DNA from: CAIYUC01 sp963682005 | GTDB lineage: Bacteria > Bacteroidota > Bacteroidia > Bacteroidales > FEN-979 | Assembly (NCBI GenBank): GCA_963682005.1 | Contig: OY820914.1 | Coordinates: 682,001 to 746,000 of the forward strand | DNA: 64,000 nt | Reading direction: 5' to 3' | Part shown: piece by piece, positions 16,677 through 26,067 of the stretch | How the letters are laid out: every line of letters begins with the position of its first letter | Numbering within the stretch: the first letter of the stretch is position 1 | Made by a program: the position numbers and the translations under genes | Notes under the pieces: generated by a model | Databases searched by the model: none | Told to the model about the DNA's origin: nothing | Seen by the model: only the letters and a program-made list of their open reading frames with translations

Positions 16677-18932
16677 TTAATTTCCTACTTTCAGTCTCAG
16701 GCTATTCGTAACAACGGTGACTGAGGAGAATGCCATGGCTGCGCCTGCGATCATCGGGTTCAGGAGAAATCCGGTGAAAGGAAACAGGATCCCCGCAGCT
16801 ACAGGAATGCTTACGAGGTTATAGAAAAATGCCCAAAACAGATTTTGCCTGATTGTTTTCACAGTTGCTTTTGACAGCCTGATAGCCGTTACGATCTTTT
16901 CAAGGTCTCCCTTGATCAGGGTGATCTGGGAGCTTTCCATGGCGATGTCGGTGCCTCCGCCCATGGCAATCCCGATATCAGCCAGTGCCAGTGCGGGGGA
17001 ATCATTGATCCCATCGCCGGCCATGGCGACCTTATGACCTTGTGCCTTCAGGTTCCTGATATATTCCACTTTATCAGCAGGTGTAACTTCCGCCTTGAAC
17101 CGTTCAATGCCGGACCGTTGTGCGATCTGGGATGCAACGGCAACGCTGTCGCCTGTGAGCATGTGAACCTGCAACCCCATATTTTTCAGTTCCTTCACAG
17201 CAATCACCGAGGATGTCTTCAGGGCATCAGCGATACCAATGATCGCCACAATTCTCCTGTTGCGGGAAACATAGATGACGGAGGTTGATTTCTGCCGGAT
17301 CGATTTGTCGGTTTCTAACAGTTCATCCGGGATGACACTGCCACTTTCAACAACAAAGCTCCTGCTTCCGATCGAATAATCATCCTTTTCATAAAACCCA
17401 GAAACTCCTTTTCCCGTGCTGCTGTCAAATCCCACGACCGATCTTTCCACCGTATCAGGAATCCTGAAATGATCAACCAGGGCTGTGGCAAAAGGATGTT
17501 CCGATTTATTCTCAATGGCTGCAATTGCAGCTATGATCCCCGAAGTATCATTGATTCCGGGATCCCAATATATCTCTGTAACTTCAGGCTTTCCTTTTGT
17601 CAGGGTACCGGTTTTATCCAGAACGATGGTATCCAGCTTGCAGGCTGTTTCAAGACTTTCTGCATCGCGGATGAGGATCCCGTGTTCGGCAGCTTTCCCT
17701 ATGCCGACCATAAGAGCAGTCGGAGTGGCAAGCCCGAGTGCACACGGACAGGCGACCACGAGGACGGAGACGGCGGTTATGAATGCCACAAAAAGACCCG
17801 AGGTCGGATGTCCGAGATCGGAAAATGAAAAATGAAGAGTGAAGAATGAAAAACTGAATAACCAGAAAAGAAATGTAACGATCGATAAACCGATCACAAT
17901 GGGGACGAACACGGAGGCGATCTTGTCGACGAGTTTCTGCACAGGAGCACGGCTGCCCTGAGCTTCCTGGACCATCCGGATGATTTGCGCCAGCATGGTC
18001 TCGTTCCCGATTTTTTCAGCAATGATGGTCAGCGTGCCGTTTTGATTGATGGTGGCCCCGATCACAGGATCGTCTTTCCGCTTGATCACGGGAACAGACT
18101 CCCCGGTGATCATGCTTTCATCGATAAAACTACTTCCGTCCTTCACGGTTCCGTCCACCGGGATCTTTTCTCCCGGCCGGATGATCAGGATATCCCCTTT
18201 CACGATCTCTGTGACCGGAATCTCTGTTTCCTTGCCCTGCCTGACAACCCGGGCATTCCTGACGCCCAGGTTCATCAGCTTTTTGATGGCCGATGAGGCT
18301 CTAGACTTTGCTCTTTCTTCAAGGAACCTGCCGAGTGATATGAAGGAAATAATTACAGCTGCCGCTTCAAAATATACATGAGGCTCCAAACCCCGTGAAC
18401 GCAGGATCCCGGGAAAAATCGTGTTGAATGTGCTGAACAGGAATGCAGCACCGGTACCAAGTGCAACGAGTGTGTCCATGTTCGAGGTAAAATGACGGGC
18501 TCTTTTGAAAGCAACCACAAAAAAACCCCTTCCGAACCAGAAGAGGACAGGCACTGTTAACAGGAACATGATCCAGTTCGCATAGGGAATGGAATGGAAC
18601 ACCATGGCGATCAGGAATACAGGAATCGTGAACGAAACCGACATGATCATGTTAAACCGGAGCTTCTCCAGGTGATCATGTTCATGAATCATCTCAGTTT
18701 CCGGTGTTGCTGTTGTGTCGATGATCAGCTTATACCCAATATCATCGATGGCTTTTTCCATCATTTTATGATCGACTTTCCCGGGGTCATACTCAATGAT
18801 CACATTTGATGCTGCATAATTTACATTCGCCTGTTTCATTCCCTCGAGTGAGCCAAGCATGCTTTGCACACTGGACGCACAGGACGCGCATGACATGCCT
18901 TCAACCTTTAGGATTTCCTTCACCAATGCCAT
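16677..18932 (-). CDS. copA: Copper-exporting P-type ATPase
   Basis: ATG 18932 is preferred to an upstream GTG because it follows the copZ stop by 1 nt. The protein has 751 residues with one HMA domain (GMSCASC, 12-18). The actuator loop is TGES (276-279), the copper-selective CPC motif is VACPCALG (393-400), and the phosphorylation site is DKTGT (439-443). SEHPFAT (copper-ATPase HP motif) and GDGINDSPAL follow. It exports Cu(I) from the cytoplasm. The loop before the CPC helix (about 359-378) contains a Ser/Phe-rich stretch encoded by DNA that looks like an intergenic A/G-rich tandem tract, an apparent in-frame gain. Confidence 0.95.
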   Translation of the reverse strand: MALVKEILKVEGMSCASCASSVQSMLGSLEGMKQANVNYAASNVIIEYDPGKVDHKMMEKAIDDIGYKLIIDTTATPETEMIHEHDHLEKLRFNMIMSVSFTIPVFLIAMVFHSIPYANWIMFLLTVPVLFWFGRGFFVVAFKRARHFTSNMDTLVALGTGAAFLFSTFNTIFPGILRSRGLEPHVYFEAAAVIISFISLGRFLEERAKSRASSAIKKLMNLGVRNARVVRQGKETEIPVTEIVKGDILIIRPGEKIPVDGTVKDGSSFIDESMITGESVPVIKRKDDPVIGATINQNGTLTIIAEKIGNETMLAQIIRMVQEAQGSRAPVQKLVDKIASVFVPIVIGLSIVTFLFWLFSFSFFTLHFSFSDLGHPTSGLFVAFITAVSVLVVACPCALGLATPTALMVGIGKAAEHGILIRDAESLETACKLDTIVLDKTGTLTKGKPEVTEIYWDPGINDTSGIIAAIAAIENKSEHPFATALVDHFRIPDTVERSVVGFDSSTGKGVSGFYEKDDYSIGSRSFVVESGSVIPDELLETDKSIRQKSTSVIYVSRNRRIVAIIGIADALKTSSVIAVKELKNMGLQVHMLTGDSVAVASQIAQRSGIERFKAEVTPADKVEYIRNLKAQGHKVAMAGDGINDSPALALADIGIAMGGGTDIAMESSQITLIKGDLEKIVTAIRLSKATVKTIRQNLFWAFFYNLVSIPVAAGILFPFTGFLLNPMIAGAAMAFSSVTVVTNSLRLKVGN

Positions 18933-18933
18933 A

Positions 18934-19146
18934 TCAGCTTGTTTTTTCGCATGAATAACCCTTATCACCCAGTACTTTTATGATTTCGTATTCATTGTCG
19001 CGGAGTGATTCAACCTTCAGGATCTTTACCGGCTTTGTAAGATCGACTTCCCATTTGACGATGCCTTCGAGGGTGTTCATATCGGGTGTTATCCTTTCAA
19101 CGCAACCATTGCATTTCAGACTTGTCTTGAATTCGTATGTTTTCAT
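18934..19146 (-). CDS. copZ: CopZ-like heavy-metal-associated domain protein
   Basis: A 70-residue stand-alone HMA domain. The metal site is LKCNGCVERI near residues 10-19, and the betaalphabeta pattern continues through KWEVDLTKPVKILKVE. It likely binds Cu(I) and hands it to CopA, whose start codon lies 1 nt after this stop. The leader DNA upstream holds a 15-bp hairpin and a possible operator. Confidence 0.85.
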   Translation of the reverse strand: MKTYEFKTSLKCNGCVERITPDMNTLEGIVKWEVDLTKPVKILKVESLRDNEYEIIKVLGDKGYSCEKTS

Positions 19147-19163
19147 TTTGTGTTTTTATTCCG

Positions 19164-19196
19164 GGCCCTGTCAGGGTCGTGGACCCTGACAGGGTC
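19164..19196. repeat. 15-bp inverted repeat in copZ leader
   Basis: Arms 19164-19178 and 19182-19196 pair with a single mismatch around a 3-nt loop. It lies 18 bp before the copZ start and so would be in its 5' UTR. The core CCCTGACAGGG also occurs near 714, so it may be a dispersed repeat rather than a dedicated attenuator. Confidence 0.75.
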
Positions 19197-19232
19197 TAAT
19201 TTGATTTATAAGAACGCACAGGCGGTTCAAAC

Positions 19233-19259
19233 ATTATGCCGTTGCCAGAATGGCATAAT
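19233..19259. promoter_or_regulatory. Candidate operator between copZA and lipoprotein gene
   Basis: A perfect dyad, ATTATGCC (19233-19240) and GGCATAAT (19252-19259), encloses a second overlapping dyad (TGCCA/TGGCA). It is placed between divergent genes. A copper-responsive regulator is a natural guess, but none is encoded nearby. Confidence 0.45.
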
Positions 19260-19371
19260 TATTTACACATAATTTGTCGATCCGGCATTTCAACATCTCA
19301 CTCATAATCTTTATATTTACAAACCGATTCTGTTTCCCGAATCTCCTCAACGACCACTAAAAAGTGAAACG

Positions 19372-19938
19372 ATGAAAAAGATCTTACATTTATTGCTCTT
19401 CGGGTTGATCATTGTCGCGCTGACCGATTGCTCCACCAAGAAAAATGAGGTAACAGAAGTGCCGGATGCGATCGCACATTCTTCATTGGACAAGACGATC
19501 GGTGGCATTTCGCGCGATTCTGTGAATATTTCATGCTATCCGGTAGTTTTCGAGATCTACAGGAATAATGATACTATTTCACATGATACGCTTTCGGTGA
19601 GGATTGTAAGGAACAAGTCCGCCGTACCGGATGACTGCACACGTTCCTTTCTGTGCAATGAGACACAGGGACAGGCATTGCCATTAAGCCAGGATGAAAT
19701 GATATCGGATGCAGGAACCTGGGGCAGCATGGATGGAAGCTATGACCTTGGAGCGTTTCGTGGTGCGGGGGAGAAATTCATTGGAATTGTCACGGAAACC
19801 GTTTCAAATAATGTCCTTTCAAAACAGTTCGGCTGGATCAGGATCCGCCTCAGTTCCAAAAATGACACCCTAAAAATCATCGACTGGGCATATAACAGTA
19901 CTGCTTATAAGAGCATAAAGGCGGGGCAGGTGGAGTAG
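19372..19938 (+). CDS. Putative lipoprotein of unknown function
   Basis: A 188-residue protein with a short basic N terminus, a hydrophobic core and lipobox ALTDC (Cys20), so probably lipid-anchored. The rest is beta-rich with no recognised domain. The segment DLGAFRGAGEKFIGIVT and the strand-turn pattern suggest a compact beta-sandwich. It is divergent from the copper genes and shares their intergenic region with the candidate operator. No function is assigned. Confidence 0.65.
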   Translation: MKKILHLLLFGLIIVALTDCSTKKNEVTEVPDAIAHSSLDKTIGGISRDSVNISCYPVVFEIYRNNDTISHDTLSVRIVRNKSAVPDDCTRSFLCNETQGQALPLSQDEMISDAGTWGSMDGSYDLGAFRGAGEKFIGIVTETVSNNVLSKQFGWIRIRLSSKNDTLKIIDWAYNSTAYKSIKAGQVE

Positions 19939-19944
19939 TTTTCA

Positions 19945-19989
19945 GTCGGCAGTCGGCAGTCGGCAGTTCCCGCTTTCGCGGGAATGACG
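19945..19989. repeat. GTCGGCA triplet plus TTCCCGC...GCGGGAA palindrome
   Basis: Three exact GTCGGCA heptamers (19945-19965) run into an 18-bp palindromic element (19967-19984) followed by TGACG. It is the reverse complement of the hairpin core present three times at 26068-26181. Confidence 0.85.
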
Positions 19990-20122
19990 CTGCCTGGAGC
20001 TCGGAAGTCGGATGGTCGGAGAATAGAAAATGGAGAATAGATAATAGATAACAGAGAATAGAAGACAGAAAAGCAATTATCAAAATAATTCATAATTCAA
20101 ACTCCTAATTCATAATTAACGA

Positions 20123-21136
20123 ATGATATTTGTTACCGGTGGCACCGGACTTCTTGGGTCACATTTGCTGTTGGAATTGTTGAAAAAGGGGAAGCAGGTG
20201 CGCGCTTTAAAACGACCATCCAGCGACCTTAAACTGGTGAGACGTGTTTTTTCCTATTACACTGACAATCCGGATGATCTTTTAAGCAGGGTCGAATGGA
20301 TCAATTCGGACCTGATGGATTTCAGCACAATGGAAGAATCCCTGGAGGATGTCCACGAAATTTATCATTGCGGTGCCGTTGTTTCCTTCTATCCGAAGGA
20401 TCATCGCGACATGCTCAGGGTGAACATCGAAGGAACGGCCAATCTTATCAACCTTGCCCTTGAAAAGAAGATCGGGAAATTCCTCCATGTCAGTTCCGTT
20501 TCCACGCTTGGCCGCGCTGATAACAACGGGTTGACTGATGAAGAAACCTACTGGAAGACATCCTCAAAGAATTCCATTTATGCCGTGAGCAAATATGGCG
20601 GCGAAAGGGAGGTATGGCGGGGGATGGAAGAAGGATTGAATGCTGTGATCATAAACCCTTCCGTGATCCTTGGCCCGGGTTTCTGGGAAGATAATTCGGG
20701 ATTGTTCCCCCTGGTCCATAAAGGCCTCCGGTATTATCCCAAAGGAGGAAACGGGTATGTGGATGTTGAAGATGCTGTGAGGGTAATGACCTTACTCATG
20801 GAACAGAACATCTTCAACGAACGATTTGTTGTAAATGCCGAAAATGTCACCTACAAACAGCTTTTTACCTGGATGGCGGAACATCTTGATAAGCCTGCAC
20901 CTTCTGTATATGTGGAGCCATGGCTCAGCAACATCGCCTGGCGGGTTGAAGCCGCTAAAACCTTCTTTACCGGCGCCTTGCCTGAGCTGACACAGGAAAT
21001 GGCCACCATCACCTCACAGGAATATACCTATTCCAATGACAAGATCCGGAAACGACTCGGATTTGAATTTGTACCGGTGAAGAACTCCATTGAGAAAATT
21101 TGCAGGATATACCTTAAGGAGGTGGTAAACTGGTGA
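20123..21136 (+). CDS. NAD(P)-dependent epimerase/dehydratase (extended SDR)
   Basis: A 337-residue protein with a Rossmann start, MIFVTGGTGLLGSHLL (GxxGxxG). The catalytic Ser appears in HVSSVSTLG and the YxxxK pair in YAVSKYGGE. The C-terminal half (about 200-337) is the substrate lobe. The family includes nucleotide-sugar epimerases and dihydroflavonol-reductase-like enzymes; the sequence around the active site fits the latter, broader group. The substrate is unknown. It converges on the MltF-like gene with an 18-bp gap. Confidence 0.82.
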   Translation: MIFVTGGTGLLGSHLLLELLKKGKQVRALKRPSSDLKLVRRVFSYYTDNPDDLLSRVEWINSDLMDFSTMEESLEDVHEIYHCGAVVSFYPKDHRDMLRVNIEGTANLINLALEKKIGKFLHVSSVSTLGRADNNGLTDEETYWKTSSKNSIYAVSKYGGEREVWRGMEEGLNAVIINPSVILGPGFWEDNSGLFPLVHKGLRYYPKGGNGYVDVEDAVRVMTLLMEQNIFNERFVVNAENVTYKQLFTWMAEHLDKPAPSVYVEPWLSNIAWRVEAAKTFFTGALPELTQEMATITSQEYTYSNDKIRKRLGFEFVPVKNSIEKICRIYLKEVVNW

Positions 21137-21154
21137 GGTGGTGAGGTGGTGAGT

Positions 21155-22591
21155 TTATCTTGGAATCAGGTTCCTGTAATGATAGTACCGTTCGATCACC
21201 TCATTCACATAGCCGGCTCCTTCTTCGGGCGGTGAGTACGAACGGGTCGTGTCGGGTTTTTCGACGGGATGCTTTTTTGATTTACTGGTGAGGTAATAAT
21301 CGACATTCCCATACCATATGTTTGGATTCTTCCCGTATTTCCTGGCTTTGGCCCGGGCCGAGATGATCCTGCCAAGCCCCACGTTATAGGCTGCAAGGAT
21401 AAAATTAACCCGTTCCTTCCCGTCGAGGATCCCTTCAGGTAACTGCTGGTCAAGCCAACGTAAATATTTCACACCTGCATTTATCTGCGCAGCAGGTGAT
21501 GATGTACTATCCATGCCAAATTGTCGGGCAATGACAGGCATAAGCTGCATCAGCCCCGATGCACTCCTTCCGGAAACTTTGCCCGTGCGGAAATTCGACT
21601 CTTCATAGATCAGTGAAGCAAGCAGCCGCCAATCCCACATGATCAGCCTGCTCTGCTTTTTGATCTCTTTATCAAACGGACTGATCTTTGTTCCTTTCAG
21701 GGTACAGTATTCATTTTGAAAGTAATTGACAATCCCGGGGTTCTCAAAATAATTCCCGGCAATTTCTTCCAAATGCTTTTTCATTCCCTTTTTGTTCATC
21801 CATTCGTTGATCTTCTGCTGAAGCATCGGTGAAGAATGGCCCGTTCCCCAGGAATACGTGTAAGATCCGCCCAGGACAAATTCCGCATCAAGGTTGGAAA
21901 AGGCTGAAACCAGGACTTTTGCAAGGTTCTCCGGGCACATCATATAGTTCAGCTTCCCTTCTGAAACATCCCTGGCCAGTTGTTCAGGATTCCGGTCCTT
22001 CTCTTCAACCAGAGTGATCCTGCTTCCTGTTTCTTTATAAAATTTCCTGAACAAAGGAGAAAAAAAGGCATTGCTCCTGTAATGGACGGTATCGCCGGAA
22101 AAATCGCCGAATGACCGGATCAGCTTCGAAGGTCTTTTTCCTTTAGGGGTACCGGGCTTCCGCTGAAGAAGAACCAGCCTGGTTTCTCCCATATCATTCA
22201 TAAAATTTACCAGAAGCCTGCCTTCATGGGTGACCGGTAAATTCAGAGCGATCAGATCACCGATATGCAGGTCAAGATAATAATAGAGTTCAGAAATATC
22301 GTTGCTTACGATTATTTTCAATGAGACACCCAATTCATCCGCCAGTTCACGGAGGAGGTCCAACTGGTATCCGATCGGGTTCCCCTGATAAACAAAATAG
22401 TTCAGAGAATTGGCATCTGTAAGGGCGATAAGTTGTCCCCGTTCCGTGATCCGGATCAGGGCATCCTTTTCATTCTCCCTTTCTTTGAAAAGCAGCTGGT
22501 GTGCCAGTGAGATGACCAGTACGATCACCACCAGGATGACGGCAATCCACCGGAATCGTTTCTTTTTCGAGAGTATTCGCCAACGCTGCAT
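21155..22591 (-). CDS. MltF-like membrane-bound lytic transglycosylase
   Basis: A 478-residue protein with one N-terminal membrane anchor (about 17-36). A solute-binding-protein-type domain (about 45-280) is followed by a lysozyme-like SLT domain (about 310-420). The catalytic Glu is in LIYEESNFR; GLMQLMP and ILAAYNVGLGRI are the other SLT motifs. MltF proteins cleave peptidoglycan glycan strands to 1,6-anhydro products, and the N-terminal domain senses muropeptides. It sits directly after the last permease of the TetR efflux operon (6 bp gap), so it may be co-transcribed with it. Confidence 0.87.
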   Translation of the reverse strand: MQRWRILSKKKRFRWIAVILVVIVLVISLAHQLLFKERENEKDALIRITERGQLIALTDANSLNYFVYQGNPIGYQLDLLRELADELGVSLKIIVSNDISELYYYLDLHIGDLIALNLPVTHEGRLLVNFMNDMGETRLVLLQRKPGTPKGKRPSKLIRSFGDFSGDTVHYRSNAFFSPLFRKFYKETGSRITLVEEKDRNPEQLARDVSEGKLNYMMCPENLAKVLVSAFSNLDAEFVLGGSYTYSWGTGHSSPMLQQKINEWMNKKGMKKHLEEIAGNYFENPGIVNYFQNEYCTLKGTKISPFDKEIKKQSRLIMWDWRLLASLIYEESNFRTGKVSGRSASGLMQLMPVIARQFGMDSTSSPAAQINAGVKYLRWLDQQLPEGILDGKERVNFILAAYNVGLGRIISARAKARKYGKNPNIWYGNVDYYLTSKSKKHPVEKPDTTRSYSPPEEGAGYVNEVIERYYHYRNLIPR

Positions 22592-22597
22592 AAGCTA

Positions 22598-23716
22598 TCA
22601 GGTTACTTTTCTATATCGCCTGACCGCCAGCGTAATGCTGATTACGGCATAGACAAGGAGTGAGTAAAACGATTCCCGGATATCATGAAATGTTGATCCT
22701 TTCAACATGACCATCCGCATGATCTTTATAAAATAAGCAAGGGGGTTCAGCCTGTCGAGCTTTTGCGCCCATTCCGGCATACTTTCGACGGAGGTGAACA
22801 AACCGCTCATCAGGATGAAGATCACCATGAAGAAGAAAGCGACAAGCATGGCCTGCTGCTGGGTATTCGTGACTGTTGAGATCACAAGGCCGAAGCTCAG
22901 CACGACCAGCAGGAAAACGGAGGCTGAAAGGAAGATCAGCCCCAGGCTGCCGATGATGGGGATGTTGAAAAGGATCTTGCCGACCGTCAGTCCGAATGCA
23001 AGCTCAACCAGTGCAATGATCCAGAACGGAATAAGCTTGCCGGCAACAAACTGCAACTTCCTGACAGGTGTTACATTGATCTGCTCGATCGTGCCGACCT
23101 CTTTTTCCCTTACGATATTCATTCCTGAAAGCATCAGACTGATTATGGTGATCAAAAGTACAAGAATCCCCGGAACCATGTAGGTTTTATAGTTCAGTTT
23201 CGGATTATACCAGAAATTATAGTCCGCATCGATGGACCTCAAATCAGGTTTTATTGTGGGGTTTACGAGATCGATCATCACTTCCCTGTTAAAGTCGAGA
23301 ATGATCACCGAAGAATAGGCATTGATGAGCCCGGCCGTTGCCCCGTTGATCGCGTTGATGACTAGCTGGATCTTGCTTTTATTCTCGTTCAGCAGCTGTT
23401 TTTCAAATCCGGCGGGTACCTGCAGGATCACATCCACATTGCCTTTTTTCATTTCCTTTTCCGCTTCTTTGTAAGAAAAGGTGGTATGGGTGACCAGGTA
23501 GAAGGGAGAACCTTCAAATTTACTGGTCAGCTTCCTTGAAGAAGCCGAAAGATCCATATCGATCACCGACATCTTTATGCTTTTCATCTCGAAAGTAGCC
23601 GCATGAACCAGGATGATCAGCTGGACGATCGGGACGAAAAAAATGATCGGCACCATCGTCTTGTTCCGGAAGATCTGGATGAATTCTTTCTGTATGATGA
23701 AAAATACTGTGTTCAT
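22598..23716 (-). CDS. ABC-2 type permease (YhhJ/YbhR-like), second
   Basis: A 372-residue protein with an N-terminal helix (about 20-40), a periplasmic domain of about 130 residues, and a cluster of five C-terminal helices from about residue 185. INVTPVRKLQFVAGKLIPFW is the ABC-2 coupling region, with MVREKEVGTIEQ-like sequence before it. Two such permeases in tandem (3-bp gap) form the membrane channel of YhiH/YbhFSR-type drug exporters. Confidence 0.88.
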   Translation of the reverse strand: MNTVFFIIQKEFIQIFRNKTMVPIIFFVPIVQLIILVHAATFEMKSIKMSVIDMDLSASSRKLTSKFEGSPFYLVTHTTFSYKEAEKEMKKGNVDVILQVPAGFEKQLLNENKSKIQLVINAINGATAGLINAYSSVIILDFNREVMIDLVNPTIKPDLRSIDADYNFWYNPKLNYKTYMVPGILVLLITIISLMLSGMNIVREKEVGTIEQINVTPVRKLQFVAGKLIPFWIIALVELAFGLTVGKILFNIPIIGSLGLIFLSASVFLLVVLSFGLVISTVTNTQQQAMLVAFFFMVIFILMSGLFTSVESMPEWAQKLDRLNPLAYFIKIMRMVMLKGSTFHDIRESFYSLLVYAVISITLAVRRYRKVT

Positions 23717-23719
23717 GGA

Positions 23720-24823
23720 TCAGGCAAGACGGACATTGAATTTTTTTACACTCAGGAAGATGAAAAACAACAGGAAGCCGGCCAGCACCAATGTTTCCTT
23801 CCAGATAAACATGAAGCTGTTCCCTTTCAGCATGATGGCTTTAATGATGGTAATGAAATATTTTGGCGGCATGACCTGGCAGAGCATCTGCAGGATGAAG
23901 GGCATGTTCTCGACGGGAAAAATGAACCCGGACAAAAGGATCGTCGGCAGCATCAGCGCGACGAGCGATATCATCATGGCGACCTGCTGGCTGCTGGTGA
24001 TCGATGAGATCAGGATGCCGAGGGAAAGTGCCACGGAAATAAAGAGCAACGCTTCTGACAAAAGGAGGAAAATATTTCCTACGACCGGGACGCCAAATAC
24101 GAATTTCCCCATGAAGATAATGATGCACGCATCGGCAAAGGCCAGGAATACATAAGGGATCACCTTGCCGATGATGATCTGCACCGGCCGTAACGGGGAA
24201 ACCAGGAGCAACTCCATTGTTCCCATTTCTTTTTCACGCGTGATCGACAGCGATGTCATCAGGGCGGAGATCAGCATCAGCAGCATGGCCATGATCCCGG
24301 GCACGAACATGTATACGCCTTTCAGTTCCGGGTTATACTGCATCCGCACTTCCGGGATGATCTGCATCGGGATCCTGCCAATGTTCAATGAAAGCATGAA
24401 ATCGCTCACAATACCCCGGGCATAATTGACGAGAATGTTTGCCGTATTCGGATCCGAGGCATCGCCAAGGATCTGGAGCTTTGCAACTCCTGATTTATCG
24501 AGGTTTTTTGCAAAGTCAGGCTCAAAAACAATCACCAGCTTCACGTCCCCTTCGCGGAATGTCTTTTCAATTTCATTCACATTGGCAAGGTTCTTATCGA
24601 GGATGAAATAGCCGGATGAAACGATTTTCTGCGTGATCCTTCTTGTCATCTCATCTTTTGACTGGTCGAAAACGGCAATTTTCGCATTCTTTATCTCATT
24701 GGTGATGACATACCCGAAAAGCAGCAACTGAACGGCAGGCATGCCAAAGAGGATCAGGAGGGTGCGGTAATCCCTGAAAATGTGGTAGAATTCCTTTACA
24801 ACAAATCCCCAGAACCGTTTCAT
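23720..24823 (-). CDS. ABC-2 type permease (YbhS-like), first
   Basis: A 367-residue protein with the same topology as the next gene. Helix 1 is near 22-40 and a periplasmic domain extends to about 170; helices follow with the conserved SITREKEMGTMELLLVSPLRP motif region in the cytoplasmic loop. Its ATG overlaps the preceding stop (ATGA). It pairs with the gene at 22598 as a heterodimeric exporter core. Confidence 0.88.
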   Translation of the reverse strand: MKRFWGFVVKEFYHIFRDYRTLLILFGMPAVQLLLFGYVITNEIKNAKIAVFDQSKDEMTRRITQKIVSSGYFILDKNLANVNEIEKTFREGDVKLVIVFEPDFAKNLDKSGVAKLQILGDASDPNTANILVNYARGIVSDFMLSLNIGRIPMQIIPEVRMQYNPELKGVYMFVPGIMAMLLMLISALMTSLSITREKEMGTMELLLVSPLRPVQIIIGKVIPYVFLAFADACIIIFMGKFVFGVPVVGNIFLLLSEALLFISVALSLGILISSITSSQQVAMMISLVALMLPTILLSGFIFPVENMPFILQMLCQVMPPKYFITIIKAIMLKGNSFMFIWKETLVLAGFLLFFIFLSVKKFNVRLA

Positions 24824-25266
24824 ACTTCCTTTTTATTCTTGACCCAACTGTAATAAAACCTGAATGCCGACATAAGCAACGGAACTCCCATGGTCAGGTA
24901 GAATGTCCAAAGGATGTGGGGCTCGATCACATTCAGCTTCCTGAGCGTGATGCCGCCTGAGATCATGACCATCATCAGGATGTAGCTGCGCAGGTTGAAG
25001 AACGAAAAAAAGCACGGATTATCGATCTTTATGAGGGTGATGCGGCTGATGTGCTTTTTCGATATCCGCGCGAAAAGCAGCAGGTAAAAACCGATCCCGA
25101 GGATGATCCCGATGACGATCTCCGGGAAGAGGTGATCCCCCATCGTAAGCAAAGCCACAAGGGCCCTGGTGATCAGGATCCCGCCTGCAATCGTCCAGGC
25201 ACAACCGGCAACGAGAAGAAGTGCTCTCCTGTTTACCGATGGTTTATATTTCTGCCAGAAGTTCAA
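24820..25266 (-). CDS. Four-helix membrane protein within efflux operon
   Basis: A 148-residue protein starting at TTG 25266, where TTGA overlaps the ATPase stop. No ATG fits the coupling. Four hydrophobic segments lie at about 15-38, 45-66, 92-108 and 118-136, with a basic linker (ARISKKHISRITLIK). I do not recognise the family with certainty. Coupling on both sides (TTGA and ATGA) shows it is translated as part of the ABC exporter operon and may be an accessory subunit. Confidence 0.7.
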   Translation of the reverse strand: MNFWQKYKPSVNRRALLLVAGCAWTIAGGILITRALVALLTMGDHLFPEIVIGIILGIGFYLLLFARISKKHISRITLIKIDNPCFFSFFNLRSYILMMVMISGGITLRKLNVIEPHILWTFYLTMGVPLLMSAFRFYYSWVKNKKEV

Positions 25267-26027
25267 TCCGTTTTACTTTTAATTGATTCATTTGCTTCAC
25301 CCCTTGCCAGCTTGAGAAAAACATCATTCATATTTTCAGCGCTGTATGTCTTCTTCAGGTCTGCAGGGGTATCAAGGGCGATGATTTTTCCGTCGACCAT
25401 GATCGACACCCTGTCGCAGTATTCAGCTTCATCCATGTAATGTGTAGTAACAAAAACCGTTATCCCGCCTCTTGCGGCCTCATAGATCAGGCTCCAGAAA
25501 TTCCTTCGCGTTATAGGGTCCACTCCACCCGTGGGTTCATCCAGGAAAACAATCTTCGGATCATGGATGATGGCGACCGAAAAAGCCAGTTTCTGCTTCC
25601 ATCCCAGCGGGATATCCCGGATCAGCTTATCCCTGGCCTCTTCCAGGTTAAGCCGTTTCATGAGCACACCTGCCCTCTCCCTGATCTCTTTTCGTGAAAG
25701 TCCGTAAATTCCTGCATAAAACCGGATGTTCTCATAAACAGTAAGGTCATCATACAAGGAGAATTTCTGGCTCATATAACCGATATTCTTCTTGATCTTT
25801 TCCCGCTCTTTATAGATATCAAATCCAGCCACCTTTAACTCCCCTGAAGTGGGATACGATAACCCGCAAAGGATACGGATCGCCGTGGTCTTTCCTGCTC
25901 CGTTCGCTCCAAGGAACCCGAAAATCTCCCCTTTCTTCACTTCAAAGTTCAGGTGATCATTCGCCACGAAACCGCCGAATTTCTTCACGAGATCTCTGAC
26001 GATGATTATGTTCTCACTTGCATTCAT
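25263..26027 (-). CDS. ABC transporter ATPase, second
   Basis: A 254-residue nucleotide-binding protein. Walker A is GANGAGKTT (about 39-47) and Walker B is IVFLDEPTGGVDP; the signature region reads IPLGWKQKLA in place of the usual LSGGxxQ. That substitution, with GW instead of SGG, recalls the degenerate signature of one ATPase half in YbhF-type exporters. Here the two halves are separate proteins. VTTHYMDEAEYCDRV follows the H-loop. Confidence 0.88.
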   Translation of the reverse strand: MNASENIIIVRDLVKKFGGFVANDHLNFEVKKGEIFGFLGANGAGKTTAIRILCGLSYPTSGELKVAGFDIYKEREKIKKNIGYMSQKFSLYDDLTVYENIRFYAGIYGLSRKEIRERAGVLMKRLNLEEARDKLIRDIPLGWKQKLAFSVAIIHDPKIVFLDEPTGGVDPITRRNFWSLIYEAARGGITVFVTTHYMDEAEYCDRVSIMVDGKIIALDTPADLKKTYSAENMNDVFLKLARGEANESIKSKTD

Positions 26028-26067
26028 TATTCGTCATTCAAACTTCTTCCCTGCTTTCTGACTGCTT

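Noticed and set aside
18933..18968. A GTG start that would extend CopA by 12 residues
   Set aside because: It would overlap the end of copZ; ATG 18932 lies 1 nt after the copZ stop and directly before the HMA domain.
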